IMG/VR virus record: IMGVR_UViG_3300028045_000136
Coordinates: 1-20,427 of that record
From: a virus
Length of the DNA stretch: 20,427 bases
Reading direction: 5' to 3' (one strand)
The notes under the pieces were generated by a model. The model was given only the letters and a program-made list of their open reading frames with translations, was not told the origin of the DNA and did not search any database. Of the stretch, positions 14,454 through 20,427 are shown piece after piece. Each line of letters starts with the position of its first letter. The stretch's first letter is position 1. The translations under genes were made by a program, and so were the position numbers.

Positions 14454-14849
14454 TTAAGTGTTTATAAATTCTTTATTATAATTTAATATTAAATCTTTTT
14501 CGTATAATTTATCTTCTACGGTTTTTATATCTTCACCAAAAGAAAAGAATAATCTTTTTTCTGGGTATTCATCATAACCTTCCATATTTTCCCAACCTAA
14601 GGCAACAATACCATCAACTGCATCCCACATCGCAAACGAATCAGATTCTTGTACTAAATCTAATTTTAATTTACTATTCAAAGATCCTGTTTTTTTAATA
14701 AATTTTTCCTCAGGTGGTTCAGGGTTACTAGAAGAAGGGTGGTCCCAACCTTCACCATCAATATCTTTTATAAACTCTGAAAAGAGGAATTCATATATAT
14801 AATTCCCCTTCCAGTTTTGCCCTATTTTATTTATAAATACTAATTTCAT
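14454..14849 (-). CDS. Small conserved-looking phage protein (unknown)
   Basis: A protein of 131 residues when started at the ATG at 14849; the TTG one codon earlier is an unlikely start. The ATG overlaps the upstream stop as TGATG. The sequence looks like a compact mixed alpha/beta protein with VFINKIGQNWKGNYIYEFLF at the start, a proline-rich loop (HPSSSNPEPPEEKFI) and DAVDGIVALGWENMEGYDEY in the middle. No catalytic or membrane motif is visible. Its place between two virion-type genes suggests a small capsid, neck or assembly protein, but I cannot assign it. Confidence 0.8.
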   Translation of the reverse strand: MKLVFINKIGQNWKGNYIYEFLFSEFIKDIDGEGWDHPSSSNPEPPEEKFIKKTGSLNSKLKLDLVQESDSFAMWDAVDGIVALGWENMEGYDEYPEKRLFFSFGEDIKTVEDKLYEKDLILNYNKEFINT

Positions 14850-16768
14850 CAATCAAATATACTTCTTCTTCTAAAACTTGGTCTGTTTCTTTCTTTCGCC
14901 TTACCTGGAGGATTTACTTTTGGTTTAGGTATTTTTTCCCAACCTCTTTTTGGTTTAGTTCTAGGTTTAGTTCTAGGTTTAGTTCTACGTTTAGGATCTT
15001 TAGTTGGTGCATCCATCATTATATCATCATCAAACCCACCATCAAAATCATCAAATCCATCAAATTTATTAGTATTGATAGAATCCCAATTAGCCTTATC
15101 TTTCGCCTTTGGTCTAGGATTTACTTTTGGTTTAGGTATTTTTTCCCAACCTCTTTTTGGTTTAGTTCTAGGTTTAGTTCTACGTTTAGGATCTTTAGTT
15201 GGCGCATTCATCATTATATCATCAATATCCATTTCTATAAAGTCACCATCATCATCAAAATCATCTAAAACTATACTATTATCATATTCTTTATCAGGGT
15301 AATTATATCCAGAATCCATATCGAATTTATTAGGGATATCATCACCATCATTATCCATATAGTCATTACGGTTAAACCCTATTTCACCACCCATTTCTCT
15401 TTCCGGGTAATGGAATTTAGAATCCATATCGAATTTATTAGGTATATCATCACCATCATTATCACTATAATCGTGTGATGTCTGATTAAAGGGATTCATT
15501 TCTTCATCTACCATTCTTCTTCTTCCACCTTTTTTGAAACTAAATTCTTCTCGATCTAATCTTCTATTTTTATTTCTATTAATTTTTTTTCCTTTACCAT
15601 ATAATTTTTCAGACATTATATCATCTTCTTCAATCCTACCTTTTCTATATTCCATTTTATCATAAACAGGGTAATCTCTATATGTTGCCTTTTTACCTTT
15701 ATGGTGTTCATTCACACAGGATGAACAACCTTTACCCATACATTTTTCACAAATATGTCTTCTTTCTTTTAAAACTTTTTTTAATGATTTTTTTGTTTTA
15801 TTGGTAAGATATGATTCCATTAAAGATTTTTTCTTAAATTTCATTATACTTTCACTCAATTCTGTTTCATCACCTTCTTCTCCTGCATCTAAATCTAGAT
15901 CACTGTCTAAATCTAAATCTAAATCTTCTTCACCTTCTTCACCCTCTTCTTCTTCACCTTCTATTTTGGCGATGATATCTTCTTTATCTTCATCATCAAT
16001 ATCATCTAAATGCATGGCAGAAATTATAGAATTAATTACATATTTTTCTAATTCTGGGTCAGGTTCATCCATGTCCCTTAACATTTGACCAATTTTACCA
16101 GTAAACTTTTGTATTTTTTTAGTGTTTTCATCACCTTCAATCTCCATATCATCCCCTTCAATATCCATATCGTCCCCTTCAAGACCCATATCGTCATCCA
16201 TAAAGTTCATTTCACCACCCATATCCATTTCAACTTCATCTTCAACTGGTGCCTCTATTTTAGGTGTGTCCACCTTTAATACTTTTTTTTGTTCTTCGAT
16301 ATCTTCATCAGAATCAGATAATATTTCTTCTTTATCATCTTCTTCTTCTTCATCTTCTGTCATTACAAAACCAAATCCAGTACCACCATCAAAGGCAACA
16401 CCATCAGATTCAAAAATATTAGTATTATTTTCAATCCCATATGATTCATTTAACATATCAAATTTTAAATTTAAATGTTTTAATGCCTCTGCATAAGATT
16501 TGTATCTTTCATCATATTTATTTTTTATTCCCCCAACATAGTTAAAATCTTCAGATATGAAGTTACCAGTAGTTTTACTAGTTGTTTTTATAAAATAATT
16601 ATGATTTTCTCTAACAATACCATATACGATATTATTAGGTCCTTTTTTAATTAATTCTAATTCTGATAAACTTTTACTTTCATTTAGGGTTGACATTCTA
16701 CCCATTAAATCTTTTATTCTGTTTATTTTGTCTTGCCCTTTCAGAATTTTTGGATTATACTTTGACAT
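14849..16768 (-). CDS. Large modular acidic/basic protein with zinc knuckle and internal repeats
   Basis: A 639-residue protein from the ATG at 16768 (MSKYNPKILKG). A longer version from 16810 would add 14 residues, mostly eight Asn from an (AAT)8 run; I prefer 16768 because the same microsatellite lies in a leader at 9872. Parts in order: a helical start with LMGRMSTLNESKSLSELE (L-x-E triplets); a globular piece (NNIVYGIVRENHNYFIKTTS); a long Asp/Glu/Met-rich region with three 7-residue GDDMDIE-type units; a Cys knuckle (CEKCMGKGCSSC, C-x2-C-x-G-x-G-C-x2-C) followed by His-His; two calcium-type repeats (DNDGDDIPNKFDMDS, as in thrombospondin type 3); and a basic C-terminus with a duplicated TKDPKRRTKPRTKPKRGW block. 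Probably a virion or prohead-core protein; function unknown. Confidence 0.84.
   Translation of the reverse strand: MSKYNPKILKGQDKINRIKDLMGRMSTLNESKSLSELELIKKGPNNIVYGIVRENHNYFIKTTSKTTGNFISEDFNYVGGIKNKYDERYKSYAEALKHLNLKFDMLNESYGIENNTNIFESDGVAFDGGTGFGFVMTEDEEEEDDKEEILSDSDEDIEEQKKVLKVDTPKIEAPVEDEVEMDMGGEMNFMDDDMGLEGDDMDIEGDDMEIEGDENTKKIQKFTGKIGQMLRDMDEPDPELEKYVINSIISAMHLDDIDDEDKEDIIAKIEGEEEEGEEGEEDLDLDLDSDLDLDAGEEGDETELSESIMKFKKKSLMESYLTNKTKKSLKKVLKERRHICEKCMGKGCSSCVNEHHKGKKATYRDYPVYDKMEYRKGRIEEDDIMSEKLYGKGKKINRNKNRRLDREEFSFKKGGRRRMVDEEMNPFNQTSHDYSDNDGDDIPNKFDMDSKFHYPEREMGGEIGFNRNDYMDNDGDDIPNKFDMDSGYNYPDKEYDNSIVLDDFDDDGDFIEMDIDDIMMNAPTKDPKRRTKPRTKPKRGWEKIPKPKVNPRPKAKDKANWDSINTNKFDGFDDFDGGFDDDIMMDAPTKDPKRRTKPRTKPRTKPKRGWEKIPKPKVNPPGKAKERNRPSFRRRSIFD
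14909..15029. repeat. Coding direct repeat, copy near the C-terminus
   Basis: A 121-base block that recurs at 15116-15224 (109 bases). Both encode the D-D-I-M-M-x-A-P-T-K-D-P-K-R-R basic segment ending in KIPKPKVNP. The length difference is one 12-base unit (Lys-Pro-Arg-Thr), present three times here and twice in the partner. Unequal pairing can therefore change the protein by four-residue steps. Confidence 0.85.
15116..15224. repeat. Coding direct repeat, upstream-in-gene copy
   Basis: Partner of the block at 14909-15029, with one fewer 12-base unit. The 86 bases between the copies encode an Asp/Phe-rich spacer (FDGFDDFDGGFDDD). Confidence 0.85.
15311..15355. repeat. 45-bp coding repeat, calcium-type motif copy 2
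   Basis: Nearly identical (one base changed) to 15419-15463. Each encodes the NDGDDIPNKFDMDS calcium-binding-type repeat of the large modular protein. Confidence 0.8.
15419..15463. repeat. 45-bp coding repeat, calcium-type motif copy 1
   Basis: Partner of 15311-15355. DNA identity beyond what the protein requires points to a recent internal duplication. Confidence 0.8.
16136..16198. repeat. Three 21-bp tandem coding repeats
   Basis: Three consecutive 21-base units encode a 7-residue acidic repeat (E-G-D-D-M-x-I/L) in the large modular protein. The units differ from one another by a few bases. Confidence 0.8.
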
Positions 16769-16773
16769 ATTAC

Positions 16774-17123
<350 letters not shown>

Positions 17124-17177
17124 ATTTTATTTTATAAATAAATATTAGAAAAATGATAAAAAATACTTATTTACACA

Positions 17178-17978
17178 TTACTTATTTTTTTTTATTTTAA
17201 ATGTCTCATCTAAAGTAAGGGATTTGTCATAAGACAATGTTTCTAAATCATATAATTTTTCTAAATACCCAGATCTTCTTAGTACTTTAAATGTTATATT
17301 TTCAAAAGAATATTCTCCTTCTCTATCTAAACCACTTTTCCTCATTTTTTTTAGTTTTTCTTTAATGATTTTTATATTACGAATAGTTTTATTATATTTT
17401 TTAGATTTATACATTGTGTAAATATGTTTAATAGTACTAATAACACTATTAACTTTAATCACAACATTTTTTAAATCAATCTTTATGTTTTTATATTCTG
17501 GTTTAATAACCCAACCATCCCATAAAACTGAATAAACACCTGAGGAAACATGTGGTTCATGACTATCTTGTACATATAACTCTACATCATAACTCTTTAT
17601 TGTTATATTATGTTCTTCATTCCATAAATTTTTCTTACTAGTAAAATATTCTCTCACAAATTCTTCATTTTCATTAACTTTTTTGAAGTCAATTAATATA
17701 TGTAAATCCACATCTGAATATTTAGACCAATTATAATTGGCCAAACTACCAGTTAAAATGATATCATCAATATCAACCCACTCAATATTTAATGTTTCAA
17801 AAAAGTCATCTGATATCATAAGAAGTCTTTGTCTTACTTTATCATACATATGTTGTGTTTTATTAAAAATTTTAGGGTTTAATATTGGTTGTATTTCAAA
17901 AGAAGAAAAATCAATATTATCTTTTTCTATAATATCGTTAACTTCTTGTTCTGTTATATTTTCTATTTTCATAAACAT
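17178..17978 (-). CDS. Nucleotidyltransferase-fold protein (Pol beta superfamily)
   Basis: A 266-residue protein with the hallmark of the DNA polymerase beta-type nucleotidyltransferases: a G-S at residues 77-78 (ILTGSLANYNWSKYSDVDLH) followed by the D-x-D pair at D89 and D91. A further acidic residue in YDVELYVQD (about E133) is a candidate for the third metal ligand. The key residues are present, so it could transfer a nucleotide to a protein, RNA or small molecule; the target cannot be read from the sequence. The second half is basic and helical (KKYNKTIRNIKIIKEKLKKM), with FKVLRRSGYLEKLYDL near the end. An ATG two codons in (17972) is an alternative start. It stands between a membrane protein and virion genes; no antitoxin-like partner is visible. 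Confidence 0.87.
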   Translation of the reverse strand: MFMKIENITEQEVNDIIEKDNIDFSSFEIQPILNPKIFNKTQHMYDKVRQRLLMISDDFFETLNIEWVDIDDIILTGSLANYNWSKYSDVDLHILIDFKKVNENEEFVREYFTSKKNLWNEEHNITIKSYDVELYVQDSHEPHVSSGVYSVLWDGWVIKPEYKNIKIDLKNVVIKVNSVISTIKHIYTMYKSKKYNKTIRNIKIIKEKLKKMRKSGLDREGEYSFENITFKVLRRSGYLEKLYDLETLSYDKSLTLDETFKIKKNK

Positions 17979-17993
17979 TTTTATTATAAATAT

Positions 17994-18011
17994 AAAAAAC
18001 GGGTGTTTTTT
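17994..18011. terminator. A-run/T-run mini hairpin, one arm of a 13-bp inverted repeat
   Basis: AAAAAAC and GTTTTTT form a 7-base stem around a GGGT (or ACCC) loop, so either strand would give a weak hairpin followed by U residues. It sits between the membrane protein gene and the nucleotidyltransferase gene. The GC-containing core also pairs exactly with 18342-18354. A weak bidirectional terminator is possible; the all-AT stem makes this uncertain. Confidence 0.35.
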
Positions 18012-18021
18012 AATATTATTA

Positions 18022-18312
18022 TTATTTATTCAAACAAAATTTAGGGTCGTTTAATAATTTATCTACCCTGGAATCTATATAACTAAAACTTTCCGATATA
18101 TTATCTTTTAATATACCCCTTTCTTTTTCACATTCATCATGTAATTTATCTAAAGAAACATATAACTTATTAATGTTTTCTTTATACTGGTATTCGTTTT
18201 TTTCTAATTTTTTATTAATTTTAATGATTTTAATAGTAACCACTCCACTAAGTATAAATAAAATTATACTCAACACAGAGGCCACACCTAACATAAAATA
18301 TATTGTCTCCAT
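18022..18312 (-). CDS. Single-pass membrane protein with coiled-coil tail
   Basis: A 96-residue protein. Residues 5 to about 31 form one hydrophobic membrane helix (FMLGVASVLSIILFILSG), then a basic stop (IKINKKLEKN) and a charged helix with heptad-like spacing (INKLYVSLDKLHDECEKE), ending in a short tail with a Cys. The positive charges after the helix predict the tail in the cytoplasm. Small phage proteins of this shape include spanins, holin partners and superinfection-exclusion factors; nothing in the sequence decides among them. There is no lipobox and no lysis gene nearby. The gene is bracketed by a 13-base inverted repeat. Confidence 0.8.
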   Translation of the reverse strand: METIYFMLGVASVLSIILFILSGVVTIKIIKINKKLEKNEYQYKENINKLYVSLDKLHDECEKERGILKDNISESFSYIDSRVDKLLNDPKFCLNK

Positions 18313-18341
18313 AATTTTTAATTTTTAATTTATTATTTATT

Positions 18342-18354
18342 AACACCCGTTTTT
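18342..18354. repeat. Second arm of the 13-bp inverted repeat
   Basis: AACACCCGTTTTT is the exact reverse complement of 17995-18007. It lies just after the stop of the 64-residue gene and upstream of the membrane protein gene, so the two arms flank that gene. The ACACCCG core stands out in such AT-rich DNA. Confidence 0.7.
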
Positions 18355-18547
18355 ATATTTTTAATATTGATACTATTTCATATTTCCAACCACTATCAGA
18401 ATTCCTATTAAATATCTCACACATTTTTAAAACCTCTTCATACGAATCTGTTTCAAAAACTTCATCATATGGGTTTAATAATAATACATGTAGGATTTTC
18501 CCTTCAACCACTAACACTTTTTTTATTTGATAACTTTTATTACTCAT
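18353..18547 (-). CDS. Small protein of unknown function
   Basis: A 64-residue protein with an alternating hydrophobic start (YQIKKVLVVEGKILHVLLLN), a charged middle (YDEVFETDSYEEVLKMC) and a Trp-containing end. It looks like a small alpha/beta fold; no motif is recognised. It overlaps the stop of the KTSC-domain gene by 8 bases, so the two are probably translated together. Confidence 0.72.
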   Translation of the reverse strand: MSNKSYQIKKVLVVEGKILHVLLLNPYDEVFETDSYEEVLKMCEIFNRNSDSGWKYEIVSILKI

Positions 18548-18833
18548 TTTTTAAATTTTTTATTTGTTCCATTATAGGTGAAACATCTACAATAACTGTA
18601 GATTTTGTATAAGAATATTTTTTAATAACACTATTCATTACCTTCCCCTGACTTTTACTGATCTCAAATTTACGATAATCTTCATTTTTAACATCAAAAT
18701 ACACATATTGTGTACCCGATTTAAATATTATTGCCAATTTTTTTTCATCTGACAAATATTTAGATGCCAATATGTTAGTTGAATCATATAAACACTCTAT
18801 AGTGTTATTTTCTTCATGTTTTGATAAAATCAT
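18540..18833 (-). CDS. KTSC-domain protein
   Basis: A 97-residue protein containing a KTSC-type domain at about residues 25-75: the strand pair LAIIFKSGTQYVYFDV, a Y-R-K-F helix start, then SKSQGKVMNSVIKKY, which matches the family's K/S-x-G-x-x-x-N-x-x-I-K/R-x-x-Y pattern. KTSC domains occur in phage and bacterial proteins, with proposed nucleic-acid-related roles that are not well established. The first 24 residues and last 20 residues are not part of the domain. The gene starts 4 bases after the previous stop and overlaps the next gene. Confidence 0.8.
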   Translation of the reverse strand: MILSKHEENNTIECLYDSTNILASKYLSDEKKLAIIFKSGTQYVYFDVKNEDYRKFEISKSQGKVMNSVIKKYSYTKSTVIVDVSPIMEQIKNLKNE

Positions 18834-18837
18834 AATT

Positions 18838-19062
18838 TTAATCTTTAAATAATTTATATGAATGGATATTTTTCATTTCATAAATAATACCACTAATAGT
18901 AGTAGGGTTATTTACTGATACAGTTTCTTCTTCTGTTATTATTACATAATTTCCAGTAATAATCATCGCAGAATCTAAATACTCTATTCTAACTGTTGGT
19001 TTATTTTCTTTATCTTTTAATAAAAGAACAACCTTTCTAAATATTGGTGCAGATGGTATCAT
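18838..19062 (-). CDS. Small beta-rich protein of unknown function
   Basis: A 74-residue protein with several probable strands (KVVLLLKDKENKPTVRIEYL, AMIITGNYVIITEEETVSV). No motif, signal or membrane segment is recognised. It is part of a run of small genes separated by 3 to 4 bases, so it is surely co-transcribed with them. Confidence 0.72.
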   Translation of the reverse strand: MIPSAPIFRKVVLLLKDKENKPTVRIEYLDSAMIITGNYVIITEEETVSVNNPTTISGIIYEMKNIHSYKLFKD

Positions 19063-19065
19063 AAT

Positions 19066-19308
19066 TTATTTTTTTAAATGTTTAATAAATATATCAGAAA
19101 TAAGTTCGACTTGATTATATAATAAATATTGCATGTTACCATTAATATCAGTAAAATATATCCCTTTATCGTCCTCATGTGTTATATTGATATAATAGGT
19201 AATATCGTGTGATAAAGAGTTACCAGGATTGGCAGGTATGGATTTGATTTTCTCTAAAGTTATTCTCCCTAAGAAGGGACATTTAAAATGTATTATTGAT
19301 GTTGCCAT
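19066..19308 (-). CDS. Small protein of unknown function
   Basis: An 80-residue protein beginning MATSIIHFKCPFLGRITLEK, with a middle strand pair (HDITYYINITHEDDKGIYF) and a basic end. The single Cys near the start is not part of a zinc motif. Unknown function. It follows a 69-base AT-rich gap after the methyltransferase gene, the largest gap in this small-gene run, in which I find no Bacteroidota-type promoter. Confidence 0.72.
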   Translation of the reverse strand: MATSIIHFKCPFLGRITLEKIKSIPANPGNSLSHDITYYINITHEDDKGIYFTDINGNMQYLLYNQVELISDIFIKHLKK

Positions 19309-19377
19309 AAAGTTAATTTTTTACCTACTATAATAATAAATAAAAAGTAGATATTTGTAAATAAAATATGTTTTTTA

Positions 19378-20037
19378 TTATGATGACAGTATTTCCTTAC
19401 ATAAATCATATGGTATTTTTGAACGTTCATAGTTGTTCTTTAATCCCTGTGTCCCAGTTTTACTACCTCTTGGTGCGGATACATGACAAGGATCACCATT
19501 TTTACACATAGGTCGTGGAACCCATTTGTTATTATTTGTCCATATGTCAGTAGGTTTCATTCTTTCATCACCATACTGACAGTAGGTTACTGTATGCCTT
19601 ATAATAGGGTTCTTTACGAATAAGGTGTTGTCTGTAGGTTGGAGTAATGGTGATTTTCTCATTTTACCTCTAGGGTTTTCAATATACCAAAGTAAATTGG
19701 GGTTTAACTCTAAGTAGTACTCAATTAATTTTAATGTTGCCTCAAGTATTTCAATACCTAACCTGGCACTATCTGTCTTTGGTGTGAAAGGTTTTCCCTT
19801 GACCCAATTTTTTCCGATGGCCGCAACACTGAATCCAGTACAAGGTGGTGATGACCATAATACGTCAGGAATGAATGGGACTTTCTTAACATCAAATTCC
19901 TTTATGTCACAGACATAATCAATACCACCAAAATCTTTTATGTCTGAACAAAAGACTTCATATTTTAGTTCTTCACATACTTTTCCTATACTTCTTGAAC
20001 CCGCAAAAAGTTCAAGTACTTTATATTCTTTTTTCAT
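19378..20037 (-). CDS. DNA (cytosine-5) methyltransferase
   Basis: A 219-residue enzyme of the C5-cytosine methyltransferase family. The S-adenosylmethionine-binding motif is at residues 8-18 (LELFAGSRSIG), an acidic residue follows at the end of strand 2 (CSDIKDF), the catalytic Cys66 lies in SSPPCTGFS (motif IV), and E120-N121 in IENPRGKMR corresponds to the ENV motif VI, here with Pro in place of Val. It is much shorter than typical bacterial enzymes (about 300-400 residues), leaving little room for a target-recognition domain, so the recognition site may be short or loose. No restriction endonuclease is beside it. It most likely protects the phage genome from host restriction (inference). 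Base modification other than simple methylation cannot be excluded from sequence alone. Confidence 0.88.
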   Translation of the reverse strand: MKKEYKVLELFAGSRSIGKVCEELKYEVFCSDIKDFGGIDYVCDIKEFDVKKVPFIPDVLWSSPPCTGFSVAAIGKNWVKGKPFTPKTDSARLGIEILEATLKLIEYYLELNPNLLWYIENPRGKMRKSPLLQPTDNTLFVKNPIIRHTVTYCQYGDERMKPTDIWTNNNKWVPRPMCKNGDPCHVSAPRGSKTGTQGLKNNYERSKIPYDLCKEILSS

Positions 20038-20071
20038 TTTACTTTATTTTTGGTTATAAATTTAAATTTTT

Positions 20072-20302
20072 TTAGAAAGAATTCTTATGACCATCCCAAC
20101 CCATCTCATTTAATTCAGATGCGTAATCGCAATCCGACTTTTCCCCTTCTTTACGATTGTGAGGATACCATTTTTTATTTCCCTTTTTCCTTTCTCTTTT
20201 AATACTTGCACAACTCTTAGAACAACATAACCCCCAACCTCTATCTAAGTCTACCTTCCTTGTAGTGTATGTTTTATTGCAGATATCACATTTTCTTTCC
20301 AT
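20072..20302 (-). CDS. Small Cys4 zinc-finger protein
   Basis: A 76-residue protein with C5-x2-C8 and C27-x3-C31 (an extra Cys at 26), in a pattern typical of small phage zinc fingers (CDICNKTYTT, then GWGLCCSKSCAS). A basic stretch follows (KRERKKGNKKWYPHNRK), suited to nucleic-acid binding. The end has a GWDGHK segment. There is no HNH or GIY-YIG nuclease motif. It is the first gene of the leftward operon, about 70 bases downstream of a Bacteroidota-type promoter, and is followed 34 bases later by the methyltransferase gene. Confidence 0.78.
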   Translation of the reverse strand: MERKCDICNKTYTTRKVDLDRGWGLCCSKSCASIKRERKKGNKKWYPHNRKEGEKSDCDYASELNEMGWDGHKNSF

Positions 20303-20374
20303 AAGTATTTAATTGTAGAATATTATTAAGAATAACTTTACTTTACACTATTTTTTTTTTAGATTACTTAATAA

Positions 20375-20405
20375 CAAAGTTAAATATATTTATTAATAAA
20401 ACAAA
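20375..20405 (-). promoter_or_regulatory. Bacteroidota-type promoter for the leftward operon
   Basis: On the minus strand TTTG (20405-20402) is followed after 19 bases by TAACTTTG (20382-20375). This is an exact fit to the Bacteroidota -33/-7 consensus TTTG and TAnnTTTG. Transcription would begin near 20370, giving a leader of about 70 bases before the zinc-finger gene. I checked the other gaps of the window for CAAAnnTA on the plus strand and found no second copy. Confidence 0.55.
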
Positions 20406-20409
20406 AAAA

Positions 20410-20427
20410 ATGAAAAAAATATTACCA
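20410..20427 (+). CDS. Possible start of a divergent gene (partial)
   Basis: The last 18 bases read ATG AAA AAA ATA TTA CCA behind an A-rich leader of the kind seen before other starts in this window. A divergent plus-strand gene beginning MKKILP would explain the gap. Only six codons are visible, so this is a weak call. Confidence 0.3.

Noticed and set aside
14820-14842. TATAAATA on the minus strand near 14830 as a late promoter.
   Set aside because: It lies inside the coding start of the gene at 14454-14849 and encodes V-F-I-N-K; AT-rich codons explain it.
15801-16496. Plus-strand Ser-rich open frames opposite the large modular gene.
   Set aside because: They are the antisense of Asp/Glu-rich codons (GAT/GAA read as ATC/TTC/TCA/TCT) and have no leader or recognisable domain.
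20072-20302. Small zinc protein as an HNH homing endonuclease.
   Set aside because: Cys pairs are present but no H-N-H or other nuclease residues, and the protein is too short for the catalytic domain.

Overview
This window is a strongly AT-rich stretch of a double-stranded DNA phage, probably a tailed phage of the broad T4-like (myovirus) type. The firmest calls are a two-domain terminase large subunit with ATPase and nuclease motifs (6004-7797) and a T4 gp20-like portal protein (4071-5948). Essentially all genes lie on the minus strand, packed with gaps of a few bases or overlapping start/stop codons, as in a late virion operon. Recognisable Shine-Dalgarno sequences are missing and starts are preceded by A-rich leaders. 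The divergent gap at the right end holds an exact match to the Bacteroidota promoter pattern (TTTG, 19 bases, TAnnTTTG). These two points suggest a Bacteroidota (for example flavobacterial) host; that is an inference.

Layout in the direction of transcription (right to left). 20302-18353: small accessory genes, namely a Cys4 zinc-finger protein, a C5-cytosine DNA methyltransferase, two unknown small proteins, a KTSC-domain protein and another unknown. 18312-17178: a one-helix membrane protein flanked by a 13-bp inverted repeat, then a nucleotidyltransferase. 17123-13562: probable virion genes, including a 639-653 residue acidic/basic modular protein with a zinc knuckle, calcium-type repeats and internal duplications. 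13544-10404: three genes derived from one family, in which the middle domain of the long version is missing from one copy and sits alone in another reading frame. 10385-8863: three members of a paralogous repeat-protein family. 8863-7841: an unknown acidic protein. 7797-3281: terminase, portal and a helical protein. 3284-1: seven further members of the same repeat-protein family, the last running off the window.

The most unusual content is that paralogous family. Ten copies surround the terminase-portal core. Most are built from (i) a short basic amphipathic leader (type MKRLIRKILREE), (ii) one of two helical modules, and (iii) either a variable number of about 21-residue YD-like repeats with a conserved end cap or an unrelated tail. 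Variants of the leader also begin three non-paralogous virion-type genes (13562-14452, 12498-13544, 10404-11825), making 12 leader genes in the window. The leader ends in L-x-E, which fits the (L/I)-x-E cleavage rule of the T4 prohead protease and resembles the capsid-targeting sequence of T4 internal proteins. My working hypothesis is that the array encodes a recombining repertoire of small proteins packaged inside, or processed with, the capsid. Scars of recombination within the array (tandem duplicated starts, a 17-bp direct repeat, an orphan gene tail, a chimera that lost its leader) suggest it changes quickly. The protease gene itself is not in this window, so the hypothesis is untested here.
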